A stretch of DNA of 64,000 nt from JABDQA01 sp963824415 (GTDB lineage Bacteria > Desulfobacterota > Desulfobulbia > Desulfobulbales > Desulfocapsaceae), in assembly GCA_963824415.1 (NCBI GenBank), contig CAWGPM010000002.1:372001-436000 (forward strand). Reading direction: 5' to 3'. Made by a program: the position numbers and the translations under genes. Below are positions 16,728 through 24,676 of the stretch, piece by piece; the first letter of the stretch is position 1, and each line of letters opens with the position of its first letter. The notes under the pieces are model-generated. The model saw only the letters and a program-made list of their open reading frames with translations, did no database searches and had not been told where the DNA came from.

Positions 16728-17956
16728 GGCAGGGCAATCGGTGCAACCGTTTTCTCTTGTTTGTCTTGTACGTGTCGGAACTGTTTGAGACGCTGCAGCA
16801 TCGTGTCGAGACCGGTCAGTTGGAAGTGGGCCATGCGATCGGTGTAATAATCTTTTCTGTCCAGTATCGAAAAAATCTTGTCCCGCAGGTGCTGCGGGGA
16901 AATCTCATACCAGCCGAGATAATCGATCAAGCCCTGCTCCTTGAGCCGCTGGGCTCGAATCAGCTGCTCCTTGCGCGGTGTTTCCCGGGGGATGATCAGG
17001 GCGGGCGTCTGCTGGGTCAGGATTTCGCAGATGGTGTTGTACCCCCCCATCGAGATGACCAGGTCGGCCGCCTTGATCACTTCCTCGAGCCGGGGGTGGA
17101 AGGGCAGGGTCTTGATGCCATAGACCTTGGCCCGTTTTTTTAATTTTTCGCGATCCCGCTTCGGCATGAACGGGCCGGTAATGATAACGCTTTTGAAGGG
17201 CAGCGAGGTCGGGAAATAGTCGTGCATTGCGATAAACTGATCCACCACGTCGTAACCGTCACCACCGCCGCCGGTGGTCACCAGTACAAAGATGTCGCTG
17301 TCCATCAGACGGAAGCGGCGACGGGCCCTTTTTCTGACCCCGCTGTGTTTTTTGGTCCGGGGAATATAGCCGGTGAAGACCACCCGGTCACGGATCGCTT
17401 CGGGGATCTGGTAGAGGCTTACGGGATCGTAGATCTCTTTATCGCCATAGATCCAGATTTCACTGTAAAGCTGTGTCAGGTAGTGGTAAATATTGCGCGC
17501 CTGCCAGTCTTCAATGATCACCGACGGCTCATCCAGGATGTCGCGCAGGCCAAGAATGTTCCTGGTTGCGGGCAGCGACTCGTTGATCCATTCCAGGGTC
17601 GGCAGGACTTCCCGCTTGAGTCCCAGCGGCTCCTTGTCGACGATGAACAGATCGGGCTTGAAGGTCTTGGCGGTGGCCAGAATGATGTTGGTTCTGATGC
17701 TCAGCGCCTGTTCCTCGTCAATCTTGATCGATAAAGACTGGTATTCGTCGTTGGTTTTTTTGATCATTCCCGGGATCCTGACAAAGTCCACCTGGCTGGG
17801 CATGGAGAATCGTCCGGCAATCGGCGATCCGGTCAGGATCAGGATATTGGTGTTGCTGTCGCGCAAATGTGAAGCAATGGCCATGGTACGGCGGATGTGT
17901 CCAAGCCCGTAAGTATCATGTGAGTACATGAGTATGTTGAAAGGAGGAGAACTCAT
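16724..17956 (-). CDS. GT-B glycosyltransferase (UDP-glycosyltransferase-like), first gene of glycan operon
   Basis: 410 residues. It begins with a GT-B acceptor motif HDTYGLGHIRRTMAIASHL (13-31) and has a glycine-rich donor loop VTTGGGGDGYD. DLVISMGGYNTICEIL then matches MurG-like C-terminal domains. ATG 17956 has a strong GGAGGAG-type ribosome site about eight bases upstream, which settles the start. Four following genes overlap or nearly touch it. The resemblance to the 13637 enzyme (same GxGHxxR and GGYNT elements) suggests the two arose by duplication. The role in building a glycan is inferred from the cluster; the substrate is not identifiable. Confidence 0.85.
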   Translation of the reverse strand: MSSPPFNILMYSHDTYGLGHIRRTMAIASHLRDSNTNILILTGSPIAGRFSMPSQVDFVRIPGMIKKTNDEYQSLSIKIDEEQALSIRTNIILATAKTFKPDLFIVDKEPLGLKREVLPTLEWINESLPATRNILGLRDILDEPSVIIEDWQARNIYHYLTQLYSEIWIYGDKEIYDPVSLYQIPEAIRDRVVFTGYIPRTKKHSGVRKRARRRFRLMDSDIFVLVTTGGGGDGYDVVDQFIAMHDYFPTSLPFKSVIITGPFMPKRDREKLKKRAKVYGIKTLPFHPRLEEVIKAADLVISMGGYNTICEILTQQTPALIIPRETPRKEQLIRAQRLKEQGLIDYLGWYEISPQHLRDKIFSILDRKDYYTDRMAHFQLTGLDTMLQRLKQFRHVQDKQEKTVAPIALP

Positions 17957-18040
17957 CGGTAGCGTGGCTTGATTCCGGGCTGCAGTTGTCTTCTGTCGTC
18001 AGGTTTATGGTCTAAACTATGAAGCTGCGGACGAGGCAGT

Positions 18041-18067
18041 ATTATGCGACCAGACCGTTAAAGTCAA
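18041..18067 (-). promoter_or_regulatory. Candidate promoter of glycan operon
   Basis: Minus-strand TTGACT (18062-18067) lies 15 bases before CATAAT (18041-18046), about 85 bases upstream of the ATG at 17956. The elements are good but the spacing is short. A TAATAC two bases further gives 17-base spacing with a poorer -10. Confidence 0.35.
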
Positions 18068-18166
18068 GCGCATCTGCGCTTAATGCGCTGCATCATGGGT
18101 GGTCAGTCGGCCAGCCGGCCCGGGCCCGGTGGCCGATCAGTGCATCTGTATTTAATCATTGAGCAA

Positions 18167-18199
18167 TAAAAAAGCCTTACGGCAGGGTTACCGCAAGGC
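18167..18199 (-). terminator. Rho-independent terminator of the barrel-like gene
   Basis: Read on the minus strand, GCCTTGCGG pairs with CCGTAAGGC (18174-18199) around a short loop and is followed by TTTTTT. It lies 44 bases past the stop of the gene at 18243. Confidence 0.8.
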
Positions 18200-18242
18200 A
18201 ATACAATAATATCAGTCAAGATGCTGGGGCTGTAAACTGGTT

Positions 18243-18827
18243 CTAGAAGCTCAGGGTGAGCTGGTTGCTGACCATGATGATCGAGTCTACATCTGAGTAG
18301 GTATTGACCTGCTGGAAGAGATCTCCGGTGTCCATATAACCGAAATGTACTTCGTAGGACAGCGAATTGAAGAAATTGTAGACCACGCCTATATTTGCCT
18401 CCCAACTCGACTGCAGCTCGCTGGAGACGGCATTGCTCCAGGCACCGCTGGTTACGCCGATCGCACCATGGAAGGCCAGGCTCGGGGTGGGCAGGTATTC
18501 GGCTGCTATCGCAAATCCGTGCGGCACTAAAGGAGAGGTGGAGGCACCCAGAGAACTGACGAACGGTTCTTCGCCAAAGATGTCGGAGGTGGTGTTGGTG
18601 ATCATCAATGGTTTGAAGCGTGAAGTCTCGAAGAGCAGGCCGTCATTCGATTCTGAAACGGCGTCGGAATCAAAACTGTAGCCGGTGATCGTGTAGTCAG
18701 GATCGTCCTGCAGTCCTTCGGCCATCAGCGGGGCGGCACCAAATACCCCAATGGTGAACACACCGGTGAGAATCCAGCAGGCGCCCATTAAAACAAAGGC
18801 AGATATGCGATGCTGCAGATTCTTCAT
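18243..18827 (-). CDS. Predicted small outer-membrane beta-barrel protein
   Basis: 194 residues and not assigned to a named family. A long N-region is followed by a hydrophobic signal segment at about 10-36, with probable cleavage after MAEG or nearby. The mature part is a series of short alternating strands (FAIAAEYLPTPSLAFHGAIG, WEANIGVVYNF, SYEVHFGYM). It ends in QLTLSF, and a terminal Phe is the usual beta-barrel assembly signal. At about 155 mature residues it would form a small eight-strand barrel. It stands alone, with a terminator directly after it. Confidence 0.7.
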   Translation of the reverse strand: MKNLQHRISAFVLMGACWILTGVFTIGVFGAAPLMAEGLQDDPDYTITGYSFDSDAVSESNDGLLFETSRFKPLMITNTTSDIFGEEPFVSSLGASTSPLVPHGFAIAAEYLPTPSLAFHGAIGVTSGAWSNAVSSELQSSWEANIGVVYNFFNSLSYEVHFGYMDTGDLFQQVNTYSDVDSIIMVSNQLTLSF

Positions 18828-19214
18828 GGTTTCGATAAAAGTATAAACGATTCTGATTAATTAGCGATATCAGGTCCGGTTGCAATTAAAAGTACAAAAA
18901 TTTAAACTCAACTATATATTGTTATTTGCCGGCCTAAAAGTCAAGGGATATTCGATCTGCCCATTGGATTTTTATGCTTTTGTGGTTTTGCCAAAGAGTT
19001 TGAAAAAACGCAATGCAGGCTGAAAAATCGGATTCGGGTCAATGATTCTGGCGATCTTTATGAGCAAGCCTGGTATCCGGGTGGCGCCGGCCGGTCGAGT
19101 TTATTGCGTGAGCCGGCCATATGGTTTATAGATAGCTGATCGTTTCTGGGCAGCAGATAAGTCAGCTCTTGGAGGCTTCCCGAAGACAAAATAATAACTG
19201 GAACAGGTGAGCCC
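18828..19214. other. 387-base intergenic region between divergent genes
   Basis: AT-rich near the minus-strand gene. TATACT on the minus strand about 18 bases from that ATG could be a -10, but no matching -35 is visible. Nothing else was recognised: no ORF, tRNA or clear hairpin. Confidence 0.4.
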
Positions 19215-20960
19215 ATGCGTTCTTTTCTAATAGCCTTTTTCGTTCTGTTCGTTCCGCTGGCAAGCTTTGATGTTCGTGGCGCTGAGCAAAACGATGGGTT
19301 GGATAGGGTTGCGGTCTTTAATTTCGAGATCAGCCAGGATGGGAAATATGGCTATCTCAATAAAGCAATCAGCCAGATGCTGACCACCAGGCTGTCGCAG
19401 AATTCAAAGCTGCGGGTCATCACCCCGCAGCTCGACCAGCAGGCCTATCAGTCCCTTAAATCGGCGCTGCAAACGGGCGACGTTGCCAAGGCGGCTGCCG
19501 ACATGCAGGCCGACTGGCTGGTGACCGGCAGTATGTATTCTTTGCAGGACGGCCTGCAGCTCAATCTTGACCTCTACTTTAAAACCGACCTTAAACCAGT
19601 CACCTTTTCGATGAAGGCCGCCTCCGAGGACGAAGTGATTGGTTCGGTTACCGCGCTTGCCAAAGAAGTAACAGCCCACATCGACCAGCCGTCACCATCG
19701 GCAGCGAAACCTGCCGTGGTAGAGGCAGCCCCGGATGAGTTGGCCGGCTTTACTACTCCGCATCCCGAGCGGGCCTATAAAAAAGGGCTCTATGGCAGCG
19801 GCGCCATGGTCACCAGCGGGGCTGAAGAGGCCCGTTTCGAATCGAGGGGCGTGCGCAAGAGTTCCGTGATTCCGATAGTGGTGGAATCTCTTGTGGCGGG
19901 AGACCTCAACGGTGATGGTGTAGACGAAATAGTGGTCGCCTCGAAGAGCAAGATACGGGTGTTTTCTTATGCCGATCTGCAGTTTAAAACCGTGGCCGAA
20001 TACGATTTCTCGCCCAATATGAAGATTCATAAGCTCAATGTGGGTGACCCCGGCAAAACCGGCACCACGAAACTTTTTGTTTCGGGCAACGAAGGGCAAT
20101 GGGCCTCATCGGCAATATTGAGCTGGAATGGCAGCAAGAGCCTGCAGTCGGTCAGACAGGGGCTGCGCTGGTATATCCGCCCGCTGACGATTCCTGGAAA
20201 AGGTGAGATCCTGCTCGGTCAAGAGACAAGCTATCGGGCGGATGAAAATTTCCTCAGCCCCGGGGTATTTGAACTCTCGATTGACCCTGTCAACGGCCAG
20301 TTGATCCGCGGCAACAAATTAGTGCTTCCTGAAAACACCAATCTCTTTGATTTTATTTACGCTGATCTCAATGGCAATGGCGAAAACGAAGTGATCCTGA
20401 TCGACGCCAAGCAGAAACTGCTGGTCTACGATGCAGCGCTCAATCTTATCTGGGTCAGCAGCGCCAGTTACGGGGGGTCTAAGACCTATTTCGGGCCGAG
20501 CTGGATTCCAAGAAACAATCCAAATGCCAATTCGTTAACTAAGGGGCAACAGGACGATCGGCTATTGGTGTTTATCCCAGGCAGGCTTGACACCAAGGAT
20601 ATCACCGGTGACGGGCTGCCCGAGGTGGTGGTCAGCACCAACGAGGTGGGAATATCAAAATATCTGATCAATACGCGCATATACAACGGTGGTTCGGTAG
20701 CCTGCCTGGGCTGGTACGGTCAGGGGCTGGCGGAGCTGTGGCGGACCAATCAGATCAGTGGTTATGTGGCCGATTATTTTTTCGATGACCGCGCCGAAAC
20801 TGCTGAACAGGAGAATGCGAGGGTGCTCAATCGACTCTATGTCGCCCAGATCCCCGAGGTAAGCATATGGGAGAGGCTCCTGCCAACCGGGGTCACGAGC
20901 AAAATTCTGGCCTACGAGATGATGGTTCAAAGAGGCACAGAAACAACCGAGCGTCAATAA
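19215..20960 (+). CDS. Secreted FG-GAP/VCBS-repeat protein with TolB/FlgO-like N-terminal domain
   Basis: 581 residues with a signal peptide (1-22). Residues 30-150 resemble the TolB N-terminal/FlgO fold: VAVFNFEISQDGKYGYLNKA, then AISQMLTTRLSQ and ADWLVTGSMY. After a proline-rich linker there are calcium-binding-type blades of an FG-GAP propeller: AGDLNGDGVDEIVVASKSK, ADLNGNGENEVILIDAKQ and KDITGDGLPEVVVSTN. The combination is seen in periplasmic or outer-membrane-associated proteins of Desulfobacterota, whose function is not established. AGGTGA lies five bases before ATG. It is monocistronic. Confidence 0.8.
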   Translation: MRSFLIAFFVLFVPLASFDVRGAEQNDGLDRVAVFNFEISQDGKYGYLNKAISQMLTTRLSQNSKLRVITPQLDQQAYQSLKSALQTGDVAKAAADMQADWLVTGSMYSLQDGLQLNLDLYFKTDLKPVTFSMKAASEDEVIGSVTALAKEVTAHIDQPSPSAAKPAVVEAAPDELAGFTTPHPERAYKKGLYGSGAMVTSGAEEARFESRGVRKSSVIPIVVESLVAGDLNGDGVDEIVVASKSKIRVFSYADLQFKTVAEYDFSPNMKIHKLNVGDPGKTGTTKLFVSGNEGQWASSAILSWNGSKSLQSVRQGLRWYIRPLTIPGKGEILLGQETSYRADENFLSPGVFELSIDPVNGQLIRGNKLVLPENTNLFDFIYADLNGNGENEVILIDAKQKLLVYDAALNLIWVSSASYGGSKTYFGPSWIPRNNPNANSLTKGQQDDRLLVFIPGRLDTKDITGDGLPEVVVSTNEVGISKYLINTRIYNGGSVACLGWYGQGLAELWRTNQISGYVADYFFDDRAETAEQENARVLNRLYVAQIPEVSIWERLLPTGVTSKILAYEMMVQRGTETTERQ

Positions 20961-21065
20961 ATTGTACCAGCGCAGGAAATATGGTCTTGGGTGCATGGTC
21001 TTTCGCGTATATTTTCAGCATATTGAACAAAAAGTATAATTTTTTAAACTTTAAGTAAAAAAATC

Positions 21066-21094
21066 TTGACAGTGTCTGCGGCACGTTATATAAA
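21066..21094 (+). promoter_or_regulatory. Strong sigma70 promoter of the porin-like gene
   Basis: TTGACA (21066-21071), a 17-base spacer and TATAAA (21089-21094) form a near-consensus promoter. Transcription should begin near 21101, giving a leader of about 135 bases before the ATG at 21236. Confidence 0.75.
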
Positions 21095-21193
21095 TCCAGT
21101 AGCATGTGAATTTTGTTATTCCATGATGTTCAGCTGCACGTCTGCCTCAGCAGGTGCTTAAAGCTGAATTTCGAAGGTGGAAGATAACTGCAG

Positions 21194-21210
21194 ACCCCGA
21201 TAACCGGGGT
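21194..21210 (+). promoter_or_regulatory. Leader hairpin upstream of porin-like gene
   Basis: ACCCC/GGGGT closes a seven-base loop. It lies 13 bases before the AGGAG ribosome site (21224-21228) of the porin-like gene, inside its long leader. It could stabilise the mRNA or modulate translation; this is inference. Confidence 0.4.
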
Positions 21211-21235
21211 GATAAACAAACCTAGGAGAGAAAAA

Positions 21236-22392
21236 ATGAAAAAAGTAATTGCTGCAGCAGCCGGCCTGATGCTGGTCGGCGCCATGGTCGGCACGGCTTC
21301 AGCCGCTGTATCGATCAAAGGTGATGCCCGTGCCCGTTTTCTGTTTCAATCAAACTATGACTTGGGCGCATCCACAACCGATCCGGAAACCGGTGTGACC
21401 ACTCGTAATCGCGAGAAAGACAACAAAGTGACCTCCCGTGTTCGTATGGAGATGCGTGGCGAGGCGGCTGGTGGCGCGTATGCGGTTGGCCGACTTGGAG
21501 TTGGTAACGGTACCTGGGACGGCGGCAACAGCGGAACCAATGATGTTGGCGTCGCTGACAAGGCTTATATCGGCGTACCGATGGGAATGACTGAACTGCT
21601 GGCTGGCCGTCTGCCGACCCAAGGCCTTGAGAACACCGCGTTCTTCGAGCAAGATATCACCAGGGACGGTCTGAGCTACCATATCAATGCCTTCAGATAT
21701 GGCTAAGATCACGCTCGGCTACTACATCCCCTACGAAGCAGCCGTGAACGGCGACTTGGTAGATGATAATGACATAAGCCAATTCGCACTCTGGGTCGAA
21801 TCCAAATTTGCTGGCGGCTGGGCAACCAGACTTGGTGTTATGTATGAGGACAATCAGGTCTCCGAGGCCGACGAAGATGACGGTGCCTACGGTGGTATCG
21901 AATTCATGGGTCCCGCTGGTCCTGTTGCCATGTCAGGTGCGCTGGCCTTTGATGACAGGAATGTAGACACCGGCTACGGTGGTTTCCTCAAAGGTATGAT
22001 GAATTTCGGCGCTGCCAGTGCCGGTGTCAATATCGGTTGGGTCCAAGATGGATTCGTAACTGACGGCGACTTCGGTTTTATCATGCTCGGTGGTGGTCAG
22101 TCGATGAGCCCCAGCAGCCTGATTCTTGGTGCACAAGGTGACACCTTTTGGATCGGTGTGCCGATTTCCTTCGCCGTATCCGAGCTGCTGACCCTTCAGG
22201 CCAATCTGGTCTATGCTGACTTCGATACATAATGGCGACGGCTTTGAGATTTCCGGCTCCGCCATTTACGCGATCTCCGACGGTTGCAGCGTAGATCTCG
22301 ATGTTGGTTACTTTGCCTGGAGCGCACCTGATGAGGTCCAGAACGAAGAAGACCCGTTTGGTGCCGGTCTCACCTTTAACGTATCCTTCTAA
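21236..22392 (+). pseudogene. Porin-like outer-membrane protein, split by two frameshifts
   Basis: The reading starts at ATG 21236 (AGGAG eight bases upstream) with a clear signal peptide ending GTASA, then barrel-like sequence. It reaches a stop at 21706. A second frame continues the homologous-looking sequence (AKITLGYYIPYEAA) to a stop at 22232. A third frame from about 22228 reads NGDGFEISGSAIY and ends GAGLTFNVSF with a terminal Phe, as a barrel should. The three parts together give about 385 residues, a normal porin size. Each junction is a +1 shift with no homopolymer. Strong promoter, ribosome site and terminator all remain. It is either a recently broken gene or an assembly error. 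Confidence 0.75.
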
Positions 22393-22427
22393 TTGCTGCT
22401 TAAACTAGAACTGCGTTAAAACAACGT

Positions 22428-22462
22428 AAGGCCGACCCTAAAAAGGGTCGGCCTTTTTTTTT
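22428..22462 (+). terminator. Strong rho-independent terminator after the porin-like gene
   Basis: An 11-base perfect stem (AAGGCCGACCC / GGGTCGGCCTT) with a six-base loop is followed by a long T tract. It begins 35 bases after the stop at 22392. Confidence 0.93.
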
Positions 22463-22543
22463 GCTTGATTTCTCAACGGCCGGTAAAATCAACAGTGCCA
22501 CACTTCCCCACCGGGAGTATCTTTCAGGCAGGAATCGGGACGC

Positions 22544-23032
22544 TCAGCGCATCCTATGGCGGTTTTCATACTGATTTCTCGGCGGATGAGGGATGATCAC
22601 ATTATTTCCCGGAAATTCGAAGATGCCCCAATCTTTTTTCGAATACCAGTCGCCGATAACCGTGCCGTTCGGGTCTAAAATATAGGCCCCCATATATTGC
22701 CCCATGTACCTGCGGGAAAAACCTTCGTCGGAACTCTGCCGGTCCCCCCATTTCACCCAGTACTCAAGCTGTTCCGCGCTCAGATCGACAAGGTGCCAGA
22801 ATTTGCTCTGCACGGTAAAAGTTTTTTCGAGGCCCATGATGGCATCGGGACCCAGTTCCGGCCCTGAATAGTAGTAGTTATAGCCTGGTTCGATGGTCAG
22901 CGAGCGGTATTTGCGGGTGACATCGTGACTTTCTTTTATTCCCTTGCCCAGGTTCTGGCTGCTGGTTGCAGCCACGCAACCGGAAAATAGAAAAGTCATT
23001 GACAAGAGAATCAGTAGATAGCTGGTGCGCAT
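22544..23032 (-). CDS. Hypothetical lipoprotein
   Basis: 162 residues. A type II signal peptide with lipobox LFSGC places the lipidated Cys at about residue 19. The mature part is rich in Tyr and Trp (EPGYNYYYSGPELGPDAIMG, YMGQYMGAYILDPNG, GDWYSKKDWGIFEF) and ends basic. No family was recognised. A strong AGGAGG ribosome site lies seven bases before ATG 23032. Asp, not Asn, is absent at position +2 (the residue is Val), so outer-membrane sorting is expected in a Lol-type organism. It is a single gene facing away from the MFS gene. Confidence 0.75.
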   Translation of the reverse strand: MRTSYLLILLSMTFLFSGCVAATSSQNLGKGIKESHDVTRKYRSLTIEPGYNYYYSGPELGPDAIMGLEKTFTVQSKFWHLVDLSAEQLEYWVKWGDRQSSDEGFSRRYMGQYMGAYILDPNGTVIGDWYSKKDWGIFEFPGNNVIIPHPPRNQYENRHRMR

Positions 23033-23218
23033 CTTAATTGCCTCCTTTTTATTTTTACGGTAATCGTATGCATCTCTGGAGCATAGTCAATAATGCACCC
23101 GAGCGGAACTCGGTGAAGATCAGGGGCGTTCAGGCTGGTTTATGCTACAATAATCGTTTCTAAAGTTTTTGCCGGAGATTGAGTCACGCACCTTGATATT
23201 GGTTGGCAGGTTGCACTG

Positions 23219-24640
23219 ATGGCTGAAGCAAGAGAAAGAGAATTGGCCCCGATGGTGAAATACCAGACCTTGCTTCTGGTCGGCGCCGGGGTATTTCTGT
23301 CCACCATGGACTCGAGCATGGTGAATGTTGCCCTGCCGTTTATCATGGCCACTTTCGAGGCCGAGCTCATCGAGGTGCAGTGGGTTGTGCTGATTTACCT
23401 GCTCTCCATTACCGTGACCCTGCTGATCTGGGGGATCGTCTCAGATCGAATCGGCAAGCATATTACCTATCTCACTGGTATTGCATTGTTTGTGCTGAGC
23501 TCGATTGGTTGCTCGCTGGCGCCGTTTTTGTCCATTTTGATTGTGGTGAGGTTTTTCGAAGGGCTCGGGGCAGCCATGATGATGGCTGCCGGACCGACCA
23601 TCATCCGTGACATCTTCCCCCGCAGCCAATTGGGCAGAGGCCTGGGCCTGGTCGGGATCGCGACCTCTGCGGGACTGATGAGCGGACCAGTCATCGGCGG
23701 CCTTCTGATCAGCAGTTTTTCCTGGCGGGCCATTTTTCTGGCCTCCGTCCCCCTCGGCCTGATTGTCTTTCTGGTCGGCTTCATTATTCTCAGACGGCCC
23801 GGGATCATCAAAGCACCGGCAGAGCTGCGCCAGTTCGACTGGAAGGGGGCCCTGCTCTGGGCCTGGATGATCAGCGCAACGGTGGTGTATGCGCACTTTC
23901 TGCTGCGCCTCGAACCTCTGGAGAAAGTGTTTGGTGCGCTGCTTTTGTCAGCCACGCTGGCCTTGTTCTATAGTACTGAAAAAACAAGAAAATCAACGAT
24001 TCTGCCGCTGCATCTGTTTTCTAAAAAATACTACCATATCGGTTTGATCACTGCAGCGCTGTCCTTTAGCTCGCTCTTCGTCGTGCTCGTGCTGATGCCG
24101 TTTTACCTGAAATATGTCAAGGATCTGTCGGCAGATCTGGTGGGTCTGGTGATGATGGCGGTGCCGTTGACGCTGTTTATCGTGTCGCCGACCGCGGGTC
24201 TGCTCTATGACCGGCTGGGCAGCAGGTATCTGACCACCATGGGGCTGAGTATCTGTACGCTGGCGCTTTTGCTGCTGATGCTGGTCTCAGAACAGACCAA
24301 TTTTATCGTCATCTGCATGATTCTGGCTCTACTGGGCATGGGCCAGTCCATGTTTCTGGCACCGAACACCGCTTCTCTGCTTTCGCGTATCCCTGATGTC
24401 GATGCCGGAATCACCTCCGGGCTGCTGGCCACTTCACGCAACCTGGGTATGCTGATGGGCGCGGCCTTTGGCTCCATTGTCTTTGCCGCCTGGTACGGCT
24501 ACTTCTCTTCAGGTGATGAACTGCGCCATTACCGCCCCGAACTTGCCGGCGCCTTCATCGCCTCTCTGCGGGTCACCCTGCTCTGCGCGGCGGCAATCTC
24601 GGCGGTCAATGTCTATATATCCTGGCAGCGAAAGCGCTGA
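23219..24640 (+). CDS. MFS exporter, DHA2 (EmrB/QacA) type
   Basis: 473 residues with about 14 membrane helices, the number expected for the DHA2 drug:proton antiporter family. Motif D1-like MDSSMVNVALPFIMATF lies at about 24-40. The motif A-like SDRIGKHITYLTGI and motif C-like GLMSGPVIGGLL follow. There is no adjacent membrane-fusion protein or regulator, so it likely acts alone at the inner membrane. The start is ATG 23219; an internal ATG at 23252 (MVKYQ) is possible. It converges with the kinase gene, 36 bases apart. Confidence 0.88.
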   Translation: MAEARERELAPMVKYQTLLLVGAGVFLSTMDSSMVNVALPFIMATFEAELIEVQWVVLIYLLSITVTLLIWGIVSDRIGKHITYLTGIALFVLSSIGCSLAPFLSILIVVRFFEGLGAAMMMAAGPTIIRDIFPRSQLGRGLGLVGIATSAGLMSGPVIGGLLISSFSWRAIFLASVPLGLIVFLVGFIILRRPGIIKAPAELRQFDWKGALLWAWMISATVVYAHFLLRLEPLEKVFGALLLSATLALFYSTEKTRKSTILPLHLFSKKYYHIGLITAALSFSSLFVVLVLMPFYLKYVKDLSADLVGLVMMAVPLTLFIVSPTAGLLYDRLGSRYLTTMGLSICTLALLLLMLVSEQTNFIVICMILALLGMGQSMFLAPNTASLLSRIPDVDAGITSGLLATSRNLGMLMGAAFGSIVFAAWYGYFSSGDELRHYRPELAGAFIASLRVTLLCAAAISAVNVYISWQRKR

Positions 24641-24676
24641 GCCTAGACATAATATTTCACGAGTTGAGACGGCCTG

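Noticed and set aside
18103..18405. Minus-strand ORF of 100 codons
   Set aside because: Crosses the terminator and overlaps the barrel-like gene in another frame.
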